NCBI GenBank assembly: GCA_036346225.1
Contig: JARFIW010001082.1
Span: 5,022,001 to 5,086,000, forward strand
Origin: Platerodrilus igneus
Taxonomy: Eukaryota > Arthropoda > Insecta > Coleoptera > Lycidae
DNA length: 64,000 nucleotides
Direction: 5' to 3'
Positions 11,011 through 21,672 of the stretch are shown here, in pieces. The notes beneath the pieces are model-generated. The model ran no database searches. It saw nothing but the letters and a program-made list of their open reading frames with translations, and had not been told where the DNA came from. Within the stretch, counting starts at the first letter, position 1. The number at the start of each line of letters is the position of its first letter. The position numbers and the translations under genes are program-made.

Positions 11011-12940
11011 TCCAAAGGCCCGAACCTTAACTCGCCTACGCGATACAAAATGTTTTAAAAAAATTCTTTAAATTATTGTTTCCCCATACAAGTAATTTGT
11101 GAAAGGCGTAATAATCTTTACATTATAATTTGTTTTTGAAAAACTTACATGATCCCAGATGTTTGCAAACGCTTTCAAACATTAAAATTTTTGTGGCCCT
11201 TTGAACGAATACGCAAACAAGTTGTAGCTTATAAATAATGGAACAATTGTAATCTATGACTTTTGGATTTATGGATTTTTTAAAATGTGTTGCTTTAAAA
11301 AATATTAGGTAAAAAGCTTGAATCGGTACTCGGCATCTTCCATTTAGACTGAGCCAAGTTTACCTGAAACTTATCAGTATGGGCTGCTAAGATTCGAGGC
11401 ATAACTATAAATGCCATAAATATTTTATTAACGGTATACGCTCTAAACACGTCCCCAAAGAAACATCCATTAGAAATGATTTATGTTATTTCAGAGTGTC
11501 TTGTTTTAAAAATCTCGATATATCAAATTGACATAGTGATAATAGTGTAACAAGACGTCACTGTTTACTCTTGACCAAAATAATGTAGCAGAACGTAAAT
11601 GAGGCATCTGTTTATAAAGATTAATAGCCACCATGTAGCGTGACATCTTCAAATAAACTTGATTGACAGTTAACAAGAGGTTGAATTTAAGAACTTTATT
11701 AAGCTTACAATAGGAACCTCCTACATGTTATTTGCATAATTATGATGCGCTCATGAAAATGCTCTAGAACAATAGAAATAAGAATACAAATTGCCAGTTT
11801 AGAAGTTTTAGTTTAGTTTTAATTCAAGCTTTGATTATAATACTAGTGTTATTCGAATCTTGATTATAAAATCGTGATTGAAATAAATTAGTGGTAAAAC
11901 AGTGTTAAAAATAAATAGCTCTATGTGATATAAATTATTGTGGTGATTGATATAGATTGACAGTTCATGTGTTGATAATAATTAGAAACATAGCTTTGTA
12001 GCTTTAAGACGCTAATATTTGTACTATTAGCGATTAGCTAAAAAATAAATTGTCACGAGTGGTTTAGAATTTCACTGTAGCTACATGTAGTTAAAAAGGG
12101 TATTAATCAGTTAATAATAAAGTACGTAGATAATGCAAAAGAGTTACAATACCTACAACTCTGTTGGTCAGTAAAAATTGAGCTAGCGCTCAATAATAAA
12201 GCTTTTTGAATTTACCTACGTGAATTTTTGTCCTTATTTCTAAATTTACGTCCATATATGCGGTTTGTTAAACACTCTGTAGGAAGAACGGTTTGACTGA
12301 TTTAAAAAAAAACAATAATAGAAAAATAGCTATAAAAATTTGTAGTGTTTTGTAAATAATTTTATATAAAGCAATTGAGCATTCAGTTTATTTTCATGTT
12401 AAATTCATGTTCATTAACTAACGAGAACTCACTCAGAAAAGAAGAAAACCGAAAATTTCTAAATCGAAATGAAACCCCAGCACTTGAATCAGTGTAATGT
12501 GAGTTTAGAACTGTCGTAAAAGTGAAGGGATGTAGATGGTGCTCGTTAGTAAGGTGTTTAGGGTTTTGGCTTTACAGGTATAAATAGATGTAAGTACAGG
12601 AGATTCTGATGGACTCGGAATGAAAATGGATCCGGTTGAATATTTTGTTGTATGTAGTAATATATCCGCAGGTTTACGAAGTATGGGATGGATTAGTAGG
12701 GAATACTTGTTTAAAGACCATGAAGTTGAGGCCCTAAACGACAGAAGTTTAGTTAAATATGATTATTGTAAAGTCCGTGATGCATTTAGAATACGTTTAG
12801 TTTAATCGTAGAAAGACATTTCTAATAATCAAATTACGCACAACAGACTAAGTATTTTGAATGTCAAACCAATATCTATTTTCCTCTAAAAAATCCGTTC
12901 TTGTTAAAGTCATGGAATGCAAGTTTTAATTTTTTCCTAA
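11011..12940. other. AT-rich DNA, no gene seen
   Basis: One 61-residue frame at 12620-12805 shows no known motif. No repeat or RNA gene recognised. Confidence 0.45.
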
Positions 12941-12943
12941 TAC

Positions 12944-13650
12944 AGGGTTATTATAAACGAATTTTAAAAATCTGCATTTCAAAAATTAATTCACATAAAG
13001 TAATGATACATGAAAATAAACATAAACTATCCAAGTTTTAAGTTTGCTGCTGTGGTTTGAAGTGATTACCGACAGATAGCAGCACAATCTCAGTTTACAA
13101 AATGGCGTCTATGCAAGAGATCTGTGTTTTAGAATATGCGAAACGTTTATTTGTTAATGTGCAGCGTTTATTTAGGAGATAGTTTCAATAGTGGAACATG
13201 AGCGTGCTTCCCCTAAACTTAAGGTTTTTGTCGCAATTTCTAAAACAATTTTGCATGTACTGTTTCTCTTTATGGAAAAGACAGTCACGGATATTTCATA
13301 CCTCAATATGTTGCAGTTATGGTTGTTTTCACAATTGAAAAAAGACTCCAAAAACTTTGTATTCCACCAACATGCAGGTTCGTTTCAATAGCATGCTAAG
13401 GTATGAGACTACCTGAACGAAGAACTCCGACGGCTCTGGATCGGGCGATGTGCAGATGAAGACAGCGCTCTTTGCATGGCCTCCTAATCGGCTGATCTCA
13501 CTGTCTGTGATTTTTTCTTGTGGGGGTACATTAAAAACTGTATTTACGTGCCACTACACCCAGCAACTTTAGAGAGCTGCAGGAACACATTACAGCTGCA
13601 TTAATAATGATCAGTAGGGGTATGTTAAGGCTTGTATGGGCCAAACTTGA
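12944..13650 (+). pseudogene. Tc1/mariner-type transposase remnant
   Basis: A decayed cut-and-paste DNA transposase (plus strand). From the ATG at 13102: MASMQEICVLEYAKRLFVNV, the helix-turn-helix start seen in insect Tc1/mariner-like proteins. A frameshift and an internal deletion remove the middle. At 13220-13391 the catalytic domain resumes: VFVAISKTIL, VTDISYLNMLQLWLFSQL and NFVFHQHAGS; the usual QQDGAPPH is corrupted, so one catalytic Asp is lost. Further on, 13440-13580 holds scrambled-frame remnants of WIGR, the SPDLT-type region, CDFFLWGYIK and a LPATLRELR-like tail. The left edge TACAGGGTTATTATAAACG (12943) may be a terminal inverted repeat; the right one is lost at the (AT)n palindrome. 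Non-functional. Confidence 0.7.
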
Positions 13651-13653
13651 CTA

Positions 13654-13707
<54 letters not shown>

Positions 13708-13709
13708 TA
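13650..13709. repeat. (AT)n tract bounded by TACCGC / GCGGTA, perfect palindrome
   Basis: The run of AT dinucleotides is capped by TACCGC on the left and GCGGTA on the right, making one near-perfect hairpin of about 60 bp between the mariner remnant and the element X fragment. Confidence 0.85.
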
Positions 13710-13857
13710 ACGCTTTAAAATTGTTGTTGTTATAAACTATGAAACTATGAAGATTGTCTGACGTGTGAAAGTGAATTTTGAAGGTATTGTGCATTATTTT
13801 TCGTATTGAAAATAATACGTATTACTTACTGTATTAGGGTATTTAAATAGAAATCTA
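13706..13857 (+). repeat. element X fragment, exact copy of 15778-15929
   Basis: 152 bp from GGTAACGCTTTAAAATTG to TTAAATAGAAATCTA, identical by eye to 15778-15929. In copy B this is an internal segment, and a diverged version exists in copy C. Here it is fused directly to the truncated PLE-A copy at 13858. Confidence 0.9.
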
Positions 13858-13858
13858 T

Positions 13859-14014
13859 TATTATCCAAAAATTTTAGAATTAGAGAAAGATAAACAAAAA
13901 AGACTATTTCTTGAAATGTATCACATTTTTATCACAAAAGATAGTATAAATAAAAAAACTGATATTAGTGGTTTGAGCTCGATTTACACATACTTACTTA
14001 ATTTTAAAACATAG
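13859..14014 (+). pseudogene. PLE-A endonuclease C-terminus (51 codons)
   Basis: An open frame without a start codon, ending in TAG at 14014. It reads YYPKILELEKDKQKRLFLEM, then YHIFITKDSINKKTDISGLS and a final SIYTYLLNFKT. This matches the end of the GIY-YIG domain of the PLE-A copy at 6790-7165 (KILELERDTQKRLFLEMYHI, KTDIGGLSSIYTY). Everything upstream is missing, so it is a severely 5'-truncated insertion. The Glu in FLEMYHI, presumed catalytic, is kept. Adjacent upstream sequence is the 152-bp element X fragment. Confidence 0.8.
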
Positions 14015-14098
14015 CTACATACCTAATGTAATATTTGTTAATATGTTTAGCGTTATAAATACATACACACATACACACCACACAACTTAACGCATGCG

Positions 14099-14136
<38 letters not shown>

Positions 14137-14507
14137 GACAAACAACAACTATCACATACAACATAACATATACATTAAATAAAGGTATCAGGTATCCTAT
14201 TAAAAAAGAAAATTTGAAATCTTTCAAAATCTGACATAATTTTTATTTTTACATTTCATCTTATACAAATTATATATCCTTCCTACATTTAAAAGTGAAA
14301 AACTAAAAAGTTATGTTTAATATTTAATTTCGATGTTAATTTTTGAATCAACTCATCTTGTAAGTTGCTATTAATATTTGTATAATTTAGCCTAGTTGTT
14401 TGTAACATTTTTAGAAGCCTGTGATCAAGGATTAAATAAATCCGAAAATTTAGGCATTAAAAAAGAGTTTTCTTTTTACCAGCTGACCTCAAACCCATTA
14501 GAAACAT

Positions 14508-14515
<8 letters not shown>
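14015..14515 (+). repeat. PLE-A 3' untranslated region with terminal module
   Basis: Collinear with the reverse complement of 6840-6250. It includes a (CA)n run at 14101-14131, then TTATACAAATTATAT, and the end module at 14417-14457: GCCT, GTGATCAA, GGATT paired with AATCC, GAAA, AGGC. It finishes with GACCTCAAACCCATT and an (AT)n tract at 14511-14540. Confidence 0.8.
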
Positions 14516-14537
<22 letters not shown>

Positions 14538-14543
<6 letters not shown>

Positions 14544-16379
14544 AGTGGTTTTAAAAGGTTAAAGTAACTATAAACAAAGCAATTTGAAGCACCCTGTATA
14601 GAGGAAACAACCAGAAATTACGTGCGAAATTTATTTCATTTAGTTCATTTTTAAGTAACAAGTATTAACAAAATTTTACAAATAATGATTAAAATTTAGT
14701 AGGTTTGCAAAGAAAATAAATTGTAGAGGTCAATGCAATTAATTTATTAATTTAATTGAGTTTAATTGAACGGTTATTTACGTATAATATGCATAAAAGC
14801 ATGAAAAATCGATAATACCAAGGTGAAACGCGTTGCTAACACAGAAACAGCCGTTGGATATAAAATACGTTGAAAAACTAACTCCTAGAAATGTTGTGTT
14901 AAAACGTCGGTTAATTAAACACCTGCATGTTTTCTAAATGTCAGGATCCCCTTATTTTTATAGATAGCAAACAAGTTTCAAAGAATATTGGTAAACAACA
15001 CTCGCCAAGCACGTAATTTGGTCCACATGGAGTGAATAGAACGCGGACAGTAATATCAATTCTCTACCACTCAAACAAGGTTAGAAGGAAACATATGATA
15101 TGCATAAGTAAGGGATAGCGTTAATATAGGCGGGATTTGTAAGACGTCAATGCATATACTATTGGTCGATATCGTTAGTTGTACAACAGACAAGCACGAG
15201 AATATTTGAAGTCGGGTGTATTGGAAAATATCGTAACGACGCGCTAAATTTCGGGAATTTCGAAAACGGTTGAACCAAAATTTTAAGAACGTGTTATTTT
15301 AAATTAGATTTTCACGGTAAAAGTGGCCGGAGAGGTTACAGTCGAAGCATATAAATACTCGATGAATTAGCACGACTTTCTCTCTTTTAACTTCGTTCTA
15401 ATAGTATTTACATCGCTTCAAATACGAGTTTGTAAGTATAAATAATTTTAAATTAAATAATACAGTGTTGGCCTCATAAGTTGATACGCGAATAAATGTC
15501 GAGTCTAAATTTTAATTTGAGGTGCAACAGTGATCATAAACAAGCTCGTGAAGTGACGTGAAGTAATTAAACGTATATGAAATCGAATTTAACTAAAGTA
15601 CGCGATCATGAAAGAAGAGTAATTAATTTGGATTTGGAAATGGGATGTACCGTGAAGGCAGCGCATGCAGCACAACATAAATAATGTTCGTCTACAAATA
15701 GCTAGAGGTGGCCAGCAGAGCAGAGCGAAACTACATTACCGCATCGTCAATGGAGCAGAGATCTTCGAGAAATCCCAGGTAACGCTTTAAAATTGTTGTT
15801 GTTATAAACTATGAAACTATGAAGATTGTCTGACGTGTGAAAGTGAATTTTGAAGGTATTGTGCATTATTTTTCGTATTGAAAATAATACGTATTACTTA
15901 CTGTATTAGGGTATTTAAATAGAAATCTAAAAGTATATAAAGCTTGTTAACGTTCCATCAGGAATTTAAAATTTTTATTGTTACGAGTACATGGGGTTTT
16001 TGTTTGCAGTCAGCGTATGCAAGGTAAAAAGCATACATCATTCATAATTAACTGGGTTATCTTGAGCTCACCATACTCCAGAGATTAAGTAAATTTAAAA
16101 TAAATTATAAAGAAAGAATGAAAAATAAGATATTATTCAGGGCCCATTTACTCCGGGTACATTCTATGTGTTTGAAAATTTAAGTTAAAATACAGGACAT
16201 TACAAAATTAGGATTTATAGAGGTGTAACTTGATCACTGAATTGTGGATAATAATGGATTTTTATTTGTAAATAGTGAAAAATAAATATTGTATGATTGT
16301 TGTACTTTGTGGTTTTATTGAGAGTGTGCGTGAACGATGCAGAGCATAATAGTGAATCTAGGTATCCAAGAGGAGGCCC

Positions 16380-16385
<6 letters not shown>
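14538..16385 (+). repeat. element X, copy B (longest plus-strand copy)
   Basis: About 1.85 kb, starting TGTAGTGGTTTTAAAAGG right after (AT)n and ending near AAGAGGAGGCCCAAC right before (AT)n. It is collinear with copy C on the minus strand (51730-49800). Shared landmarks in order: CACCCTGTATAG; CACCTGCATG; TGGTCCACATGGAG; a TATA box ATATAAATACTCG at 15349-15361; CCCAGGTAAC at 15775-15783, a possible splice donor; GAGCTCACCATACTCCAGAG; GGGCCCATTTACTCC; AATAAATATTGTATGATTG near the end, a likely polyadenylation signal. No reading frame is conserved between copies. Probably a non-autonomous retroelement or a very long LTR plus leader; class unresolved. Confidence 0.75.
15349..15361 (+). promoter_or_regulatory. 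TATA box of element X copy B
   Basis: ATATAAATACTCG. The matching position in copy C (minus strand, about 50813-50800) reads GATATAAATACTCTAAG, conserved while the flanks have diverged. This suggests an RNA polymerase II promoter inside the element. Confidence 0.55.

Positions 16386-16433
<48 letters not shown>
16384..16433. repeat. (AT)n microsatellite between element X and PLE-B
   Basis: Uninterrupted AT run separating two retroelement copies. Confidence 0.95.
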
Positions 16434-16437
<4 letters not shown>

Positions 16438-16878
16438 GGAATAATAGAGAATGTCAAATAATTTTGGGATGAATTTCGTTCGGATGGTTTTTTTAATATT
16501 TAAATCATTTAAATTTAAATCATTTAAATCATTTGTTGATAATCAACGTTTCGGACTTTATTTAGACCTTAATCTTGATTCTAAAAGTATAATACATTAA
16601 TAGCTAGAATAATGGTTGAGTACTTACAAAAACTTGATTTCTTAAAGAATTAAATTGACAAACATTTTGACATTTAAGAAAATTATAGAGTATGAACGTC
16701 AAATTGAAGTAGACTACTTATTTAAATGTATTTAATATGTAAACGTTTTTTTTTAAAAAGGTTGTTAGAAGCAAGGTTGTAGGTAGGATTGTGTTTATCA
16801 ACAATGCTATAGACTATTGATTGAAATTATATAGTAGAGTGTAAATATTTGTGAGATTGTGTGTGTCTGTTTTAAAGT

Positions 16879-17165
16879 TTAAACTATTATTGTCTTTTGT
16901 ATATAGTATGATTCTAAAAACAATCTGTTAACATAGTTACATTCTATATCTAAAATCTTAATGTCATCCCAGTTGACTATGTGTTTAGTCTCATGTATGT
17001 GTGATGCAAGAGCACATGATTTTTTACCAATTTTGGCGTCACTTTTGTGTTGTGTGAGTCGAGATCTTAGCCACTGATTTGTTTGTCCTATATACGACAT
17101 GTTACAAGAACACTTGATGCTGTATATTAAGTTACTACATATTGGTTTGATAGTTGCATTTTTAA
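16879..17165 (-). pseudogene. PLE-B GIY-YIG endonuclease (left copy)
   Basis: C-terminal endonuclease domain of a Penelope-like element. Minus-strand reading gives YSIKCSCNMSYIGQTNQW, LRSRLTQHKSDAKIGKKSCA, HETKHIVNWDDIKIL and FLESYYIQK. Y, YIGQT, the Arg/His block and the Glu of FLESYY form the GIY-YIG active-site pattern. The frame ends prematurely after YIQK through a frameshift near 16890; the right copy continues there with DNNSLNFKTDTHNLTN. It is joined to the RT by a linker that is also disrupted (a frameshift near 17325). Confidence 0.85.
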
Positions 17166-17318
17166 TTTTTGTAAAAAGATTGTTAATAGATTTATTGTAT
17201 TGATAAACAATTTTGATATTATTGTTAACTACTGTTTTATGTATTGCCGGTGTAAGATTGTTAATATAAGGTATTTTTTTGTAAATAACGATGTTAGGAG
17301 GTTCTGTCTGTGTCGGTT

Positions 17319-18017
17319 CTATTTGTGTCGGTTTTTGTGTTTTAAAAATAAGTTTTTTAAAAGTATTTTAGGATATGCATTATTTTCTAAAATGTTTTGT
17401 AATAATTTAAGATTTTCAGCTACAAACTGAATATCACATATTTTTATTATTCTATTTTTTAGGGCCAGTACAGTGTTTATTTTGTGTTGGTAAGAATGAT
17501 TAGAAAAATAATTTATATAACGACCAGAGTTTGTTGGTTTTTTGTAATAGTTGAATATAATATGATTATCATCGCTTCTTATCACAAGCGTATCTAAAAA
17601 AGGGATGCTTTTATTTTTTTCTAATTCTAAAGTGAATTGCAGATGAGGATTGAATTGATTAAAACAAATTAAAGTTTCATTAATTTTATCATATGGTATA
17701 GAGCATAAAATGTCATCTACGTATTTAATTAAAAAAGGTGTATGAAAGCTAAGGGATTGAATAACATTGTCTAATAAGTTATCCATCACTATTTGGGCAA
17801 TTATGGGAGACAGTGGTGAGCCCATTGGTGTACCTGAGAGTTGTATATAGTATTGATCTTCAAAAATAAAAAATGTGTTATTGAAAATTAACCTTATTGT
17901 TGTGATGAAAGAATCTTTAGAAAATTTGCAGTGTGGTTCAATCATATTCCATTTTTCTGTTATTAGATCTAGAACTAATTGTAATGGTATATTAGTGAAA
18001 AGGGATGTAACATGCAA
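17319..18017 (-). pseudogene. PLE-B reverse transcriptase core (left copy)
   Basis: A 232-residue frame of the PLE reverse transcriptase. Motifs in order: SLFTNIP (residues 5-11), GTPMGSPLSP (62-71), catalytic KYVDD (98-102), PFLDT (139-143), and the thumb with KKPTNSGRYINYFSNHS. The upstream fingers (YGLPKIHKP, LRPIISS) are present in a different frame at 18070-18290, so a frameshift lies between 18017 and 18070. No host-like features. With intact catalytic Asp residues this copy was probably active in the recent past. Confidence 0.85.
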
Positions 18018-18069
18018 TGATATTAATATATGATTTTTAGGTAAACGAAAATTTCTATATTTATCAGTG

Positions 18070-18290
18070 TTAGGAGAAAGTGTCTTTTGTGTTGTATCCT
18101 TCTAGAGGGAATGAAAGTGATAAAATTTTGGATATGTGTAGTGACAATTTATAAGTAGGAGTGTTGATAGAAGAGATTATAGGACGTAAAGATAAAGTTG
18201 GTTTATGGATTTTAGGTAAACCATAATATTTTCCAGGGATTGAATTATTAATAGTGAGATTTTGTTTTTCTATTTTGGTTAGGTGGTTTT
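18070..18290 (-). pseudogene. PLE-B RT N-terminal fingers (left copy, truncated)
   Basis: Minus-strand frame reading YNKNHLTKIEKQNLTI, YYGLPKIHKPTLSLRPIISS and YKLSLHISKILSLSFP. GLPKIHK and LRPI(I/V)SS are diagnostic of PLE reverse transcriptases. It is cut off at the head-to-head junction at about 18290, so the DKG-containing N-terminal region is missing. The apparent extension of this frame beyond 18290 belongs to the opposite strand of the right copy. Confidence 0.8.
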
Positions 18291-19041
18291 TATTATATTC
18301 AACTATTACAAAAAACCAACAAACTCTGGTCGCTATATAAATTATTTTTCTAATCATTCTTACCAACACAAAATAAACACTGTACTGGCCTTAAAAAATA
18401 GAATAATAAAAATATGTGATATTCAGTTTGTAGCTGAAAATCTTAAATTATTACAAAACATTTTAGAAAATAATGCATATCCTAAAATACTTTTAAAAAA
18501 ACTTATTTTTCAAACACAAAAACCGACACAAATAGAACCGACACAGACAGAACCTCCTAACATCGTTATTTACAAAAAAATACCTTATATTAACAATCTT
18601 ACACCGGCAATACATAAAACAATAGTTAACAATAATATCAAAATTGTTTATCAATACAATAAATCTATTAACAATCTTTTTACAAAAATTAAAAATGCAA
18701 CTATCAAACCAATATGTAGTAACTTAAAATACAGCATCAAGTGTTCTTGTAACATGACGTATATAGGACAAACAAATCAGTGGCTAAGATCTCGACTCAC
18801 ACAACACAAAAGTGACGCCAAAATTGGTAAAAAATCATGTGCTCTTGCATCACACATACATGAGACTAAACACATAGTCAACTGGGATGACATTAAGATT
18901 TTAGATGTAGAATGTAACTATGTTAACAGATTGTTTTTAGAATCATACTATATACAAAAAGACAATAATAGTTTAAACTTTAAAACAGACACACACAATC
19001 TCACAAATATTTACACACTACTATATAATTTCAATCAATAG
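18291..19041 (+). pseudogene. PLE-B RT thumb plus GIY-YIG endonuclease (right copy)
   Basis: A continuous frame of about 250 codons on the plus strand, 5'-truncated inside the RT (first homologous residues IFNYYKKPTNSGRYINYF). Approximate residues: RT thumb 1-75, linker rich in TQ/EPT 76-95, connection 96-145, GIY-YIG domain 150-225 with YSIKCSC, YIGQT (160-164), RLTQHKSDAKIGKKSC and the Glu of FLESYYIQK (about 220). It ends naturally with LYNFNQ and TAG. Unlike the left copy, the endonuclease reading is intact to its stop. There is no RT active site, so it could not mobilise itself. Confidence 0.85.
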
Positions 19042-19407
19042 TCTATAGCATTGTTGATAAACACAATCCTACCTACAACCTTGCTTCTAACAACCTTTTT
19101 AAAAAAAAAACGTTTACATATTAAATACATTTAAATAAGTAGTCTACTTCAATTTGACGTTCATACTCTATAATTTTCTTAAATGTCAAAATGTTTGTCA
19201 ATTTAATTCTTTAAGAAATCAAGTTTTTGTAAGTACTCAACCATTATACTAGCTATTAATGTATTATACTTTTAGAATCAAGATTAAGGTCTAAATAAAG
19301 TCCGAAACGTTGATTATCAACAAATGATTTTCATTTAAATATTAAAAAAAACCATCCGAACGAAATTCATCCCAAAAATTATTTGACATTCTCTATTATT
19401 CCAATTG
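19042..19407 (+). repeat. PLE-B 3' region and end module (right copy)
   Basis: Mirror image of 16434-16870. It includes AGATTAAGGTCTAAATAAAG, then TCCGAAACG and the hairpin GTTGA-TTA-TCAAC (19274-19322), a hammerhead-like end module. It finishes with CCATCCGAACGAAATTCATC and the GAATGTCAAAT mirror, then unique DNA and an (AT)n tract. Confidence 0.75.
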
Positions 19408-19452
19408 TATTATGCGTTCGAAAAAAGAAAAAGAAAAAAAAAAGAAACTCAT

Positions 19453-19455
<3 letters not shown>

Positions 19456-19502
<47 letters not shown>
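19456..19502. repeat. (AT)n microsatellite
   Basis: Uninterrupted AT run about 50 bp right of the PLE-B pair. Confidence 0.95.
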
Positions 19503-19507
<5 letters not shown>

Positions 19508-21672
19508 GCGACAAAAGAAGCCCATATTGAACATTTATGAAGCTATGACTAAAACTTAGACAGTTTATGTTTATTATCATGTATCATTCTTTACTTATGA
19601 GTATTACTTTATAAAATACAGATTTTTAAAATTCAATGAATCTGTATTTTAATAAATCATTTGAGGAAAGGCATAATGCCTGACGATTTAAAATATATAA
19701 AAGTCATGTGAGAGCCGAATATCCTAATAATTTATAGTTATTATTGAATTGGGTTTTATGCGTTTGAAAGGTGAGTGACTTGGTATAGGAAGTCCATAGT
19801 CAGGAATATTACAGTCATATAACCAATAGAAAGTGAATGTGCAACGAACTCTAGGCTAGGTATAATTGGAATTATAAAGTAAGCATAATTGCATAACTAT
19901 TATTAGCTATTAAGAACTAATATGCAATAGGGGGACTGGACGAAAAACCATAGAATGTAATGGTTGTACTCTACCTTAATGTATGAAATTAAATAAGTAG
20001 TAACGATTTTCGACTTTGTTTTAATTTCGTGAATACCCTAACCCTAACACTACAGCCATACCATTTATTCAACTTTACTTCTCTTATTTAATTTAAAGCA
20101 ATTCAGATTATAATTTAATTATTTTTATTTCTAAGTATCATGGTAAAGTTCGGATAAGATAAATCATGAACAAACGATCCAACTAGTAAAATTAAAATTA
20201 TCAAAAAGCTTTACTTCCTTTAATTTTCTAAAGCAGATTGAAATGTAGTTAGTATTTTTTTTTTCTAATTGGTCACAAGGCTAGCCTCACACATGGGCGC
20301 CAGTGAAATGTAATTAGTAAAGCTTTTCTCTAATGGAGTGAGTCAATTAGTGAACAAAACCTCGGTGGACCCACGAGCTTTACTATATTCGCGGCTTAGT
20401 CTGGGAATTACCCCAAGGGTGAGCAATGAGTTTGGGCGTGGATATAGGGTGGGCTCAACTACAAACGAGAACAAAAAAACGTAAATGGACGCCACTGCAT
20501 CTATATAGACAATAAACAAAACTAAAGTATCCTACAGGAAGACGCAGAAACCTATGGGATATAATGATTACCAAAAAAACATACAAATTACAATAAGCAA
20601 TATCTCTGGAAACCTCCTGGACCTCTGCTCCAGCTTCTGCGATGTCGGACCTGCAAGAAAATGTCACACAAAAAAAATAAAATATAAGACACTGTTTGTG
20701 CCTTACAACAACAAAATATTTCGATCTTTATAGATCGATTGGCCTGAATTCAAAATCTCAACGACACCTTACCTATGAGAAAATACTCTACTGGAAATTA
20801 CTTATTCCGTTTCTATTACCTGGTACTGTATCAACTGTTTTCTACATTCAAAATTTTGCTGATCTAATATGGACAAAGTTAATTTCAATTAGTGAAATAA
20901 AAAGACGAAAGTATTAATTCAAAATATAATTTAAATGGTATTCTCTTTTGTTGCAAAAATTATTTACAAAAAAAATTAATAATCAATATATAATAAGTTC
21001 AAAAATTTTTTAGTGTGTTTCTCTATAATCGAAATAATCAACATAAAGTAAGTTTCAAAAATCTCTGAATTTGCTTCTCTACATAGAGAGGTCTTAGCAT
21101 TTATAAATTATTTAATACAGTCTGGGTTCTTAAACATCCATAAAACAGATCTGTTCTGGCTTACAAAATTTTATCTAAAGAACTTGTTACATAAACAGTT
21201 CATATGGCTTAAGCATTATATGAAATTAAAAAAGTCAGTTCAACCATATGTTAGAAGCAGCATAGGTATTCTACTAATCACTTAACATATTGCAAGAAAC
21301 ATGTTTCAATCAAAAATGGACTTTATGCTTATTTTCTCAATTTACATGTGTTTTACTTAAGTGCCTTGAATAACACCTTAATTTAATTAATCCAAAAGTT
21401 CAAAAATTCCACTTATAAAAAAATTTAGTCCTGAACAAAAAGTATTTGACCTATTAAATTTCTAGGTTATAATTTTCAAACTGCTTTTTACGTGATATTT
21501 GAGCATAAACATATCTTGCATGAAAACTTGAAATTTACATTCTTAAACAAAAGTTTCTTATGATTTAGTAAATGTTAAATCAGAGCTTTAACCATAATTA
21601 GTACGTAAAATTAATTTTCAGTAAATGGTTTTATAAGTACCTGATTGATTTTGTTTTAATTATACAACGGCG
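19503..21672. other. no confident gene; one possible exon-like frame
   Basis: Mostly AT-rich DNA. The minus-strand frame at 20455-20667 follows a good acceptor-like tract (TTTTCTTGCAG, ending at about 20653) and reads EVQEVSRDIAYCN and RLPVGYFSF; see the findings. The short frame at 20696-20917 has no recognisable motif. CCCTAACCCTAAC near 20038 is only two telomere-like units. Confidence 0.35.

Larger units (their letters stand above)
16434..18290 (-). mobile_element. PLE-B, left (minus) copy
   Basis: About 1.86 kb. From 3' to 5' in window order: end module with a hammerhead-like motif (16533-16583), 3' region, GIY-YIG endonuclease, RT, and truncation at 18290, where it meets the right copy head to head. 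The outer sequence TTGGAATAATAGAGAATGTC is mirrored at the far end of the right copy (19381-19407). Confidence 0.85.

Noticed and set aside
20030..20050. Telomere-like CCCTAACCCTAA (also TTTAGGGTTTAGGG-like near 3920)
   Set aside because: Only two units each; not an array.
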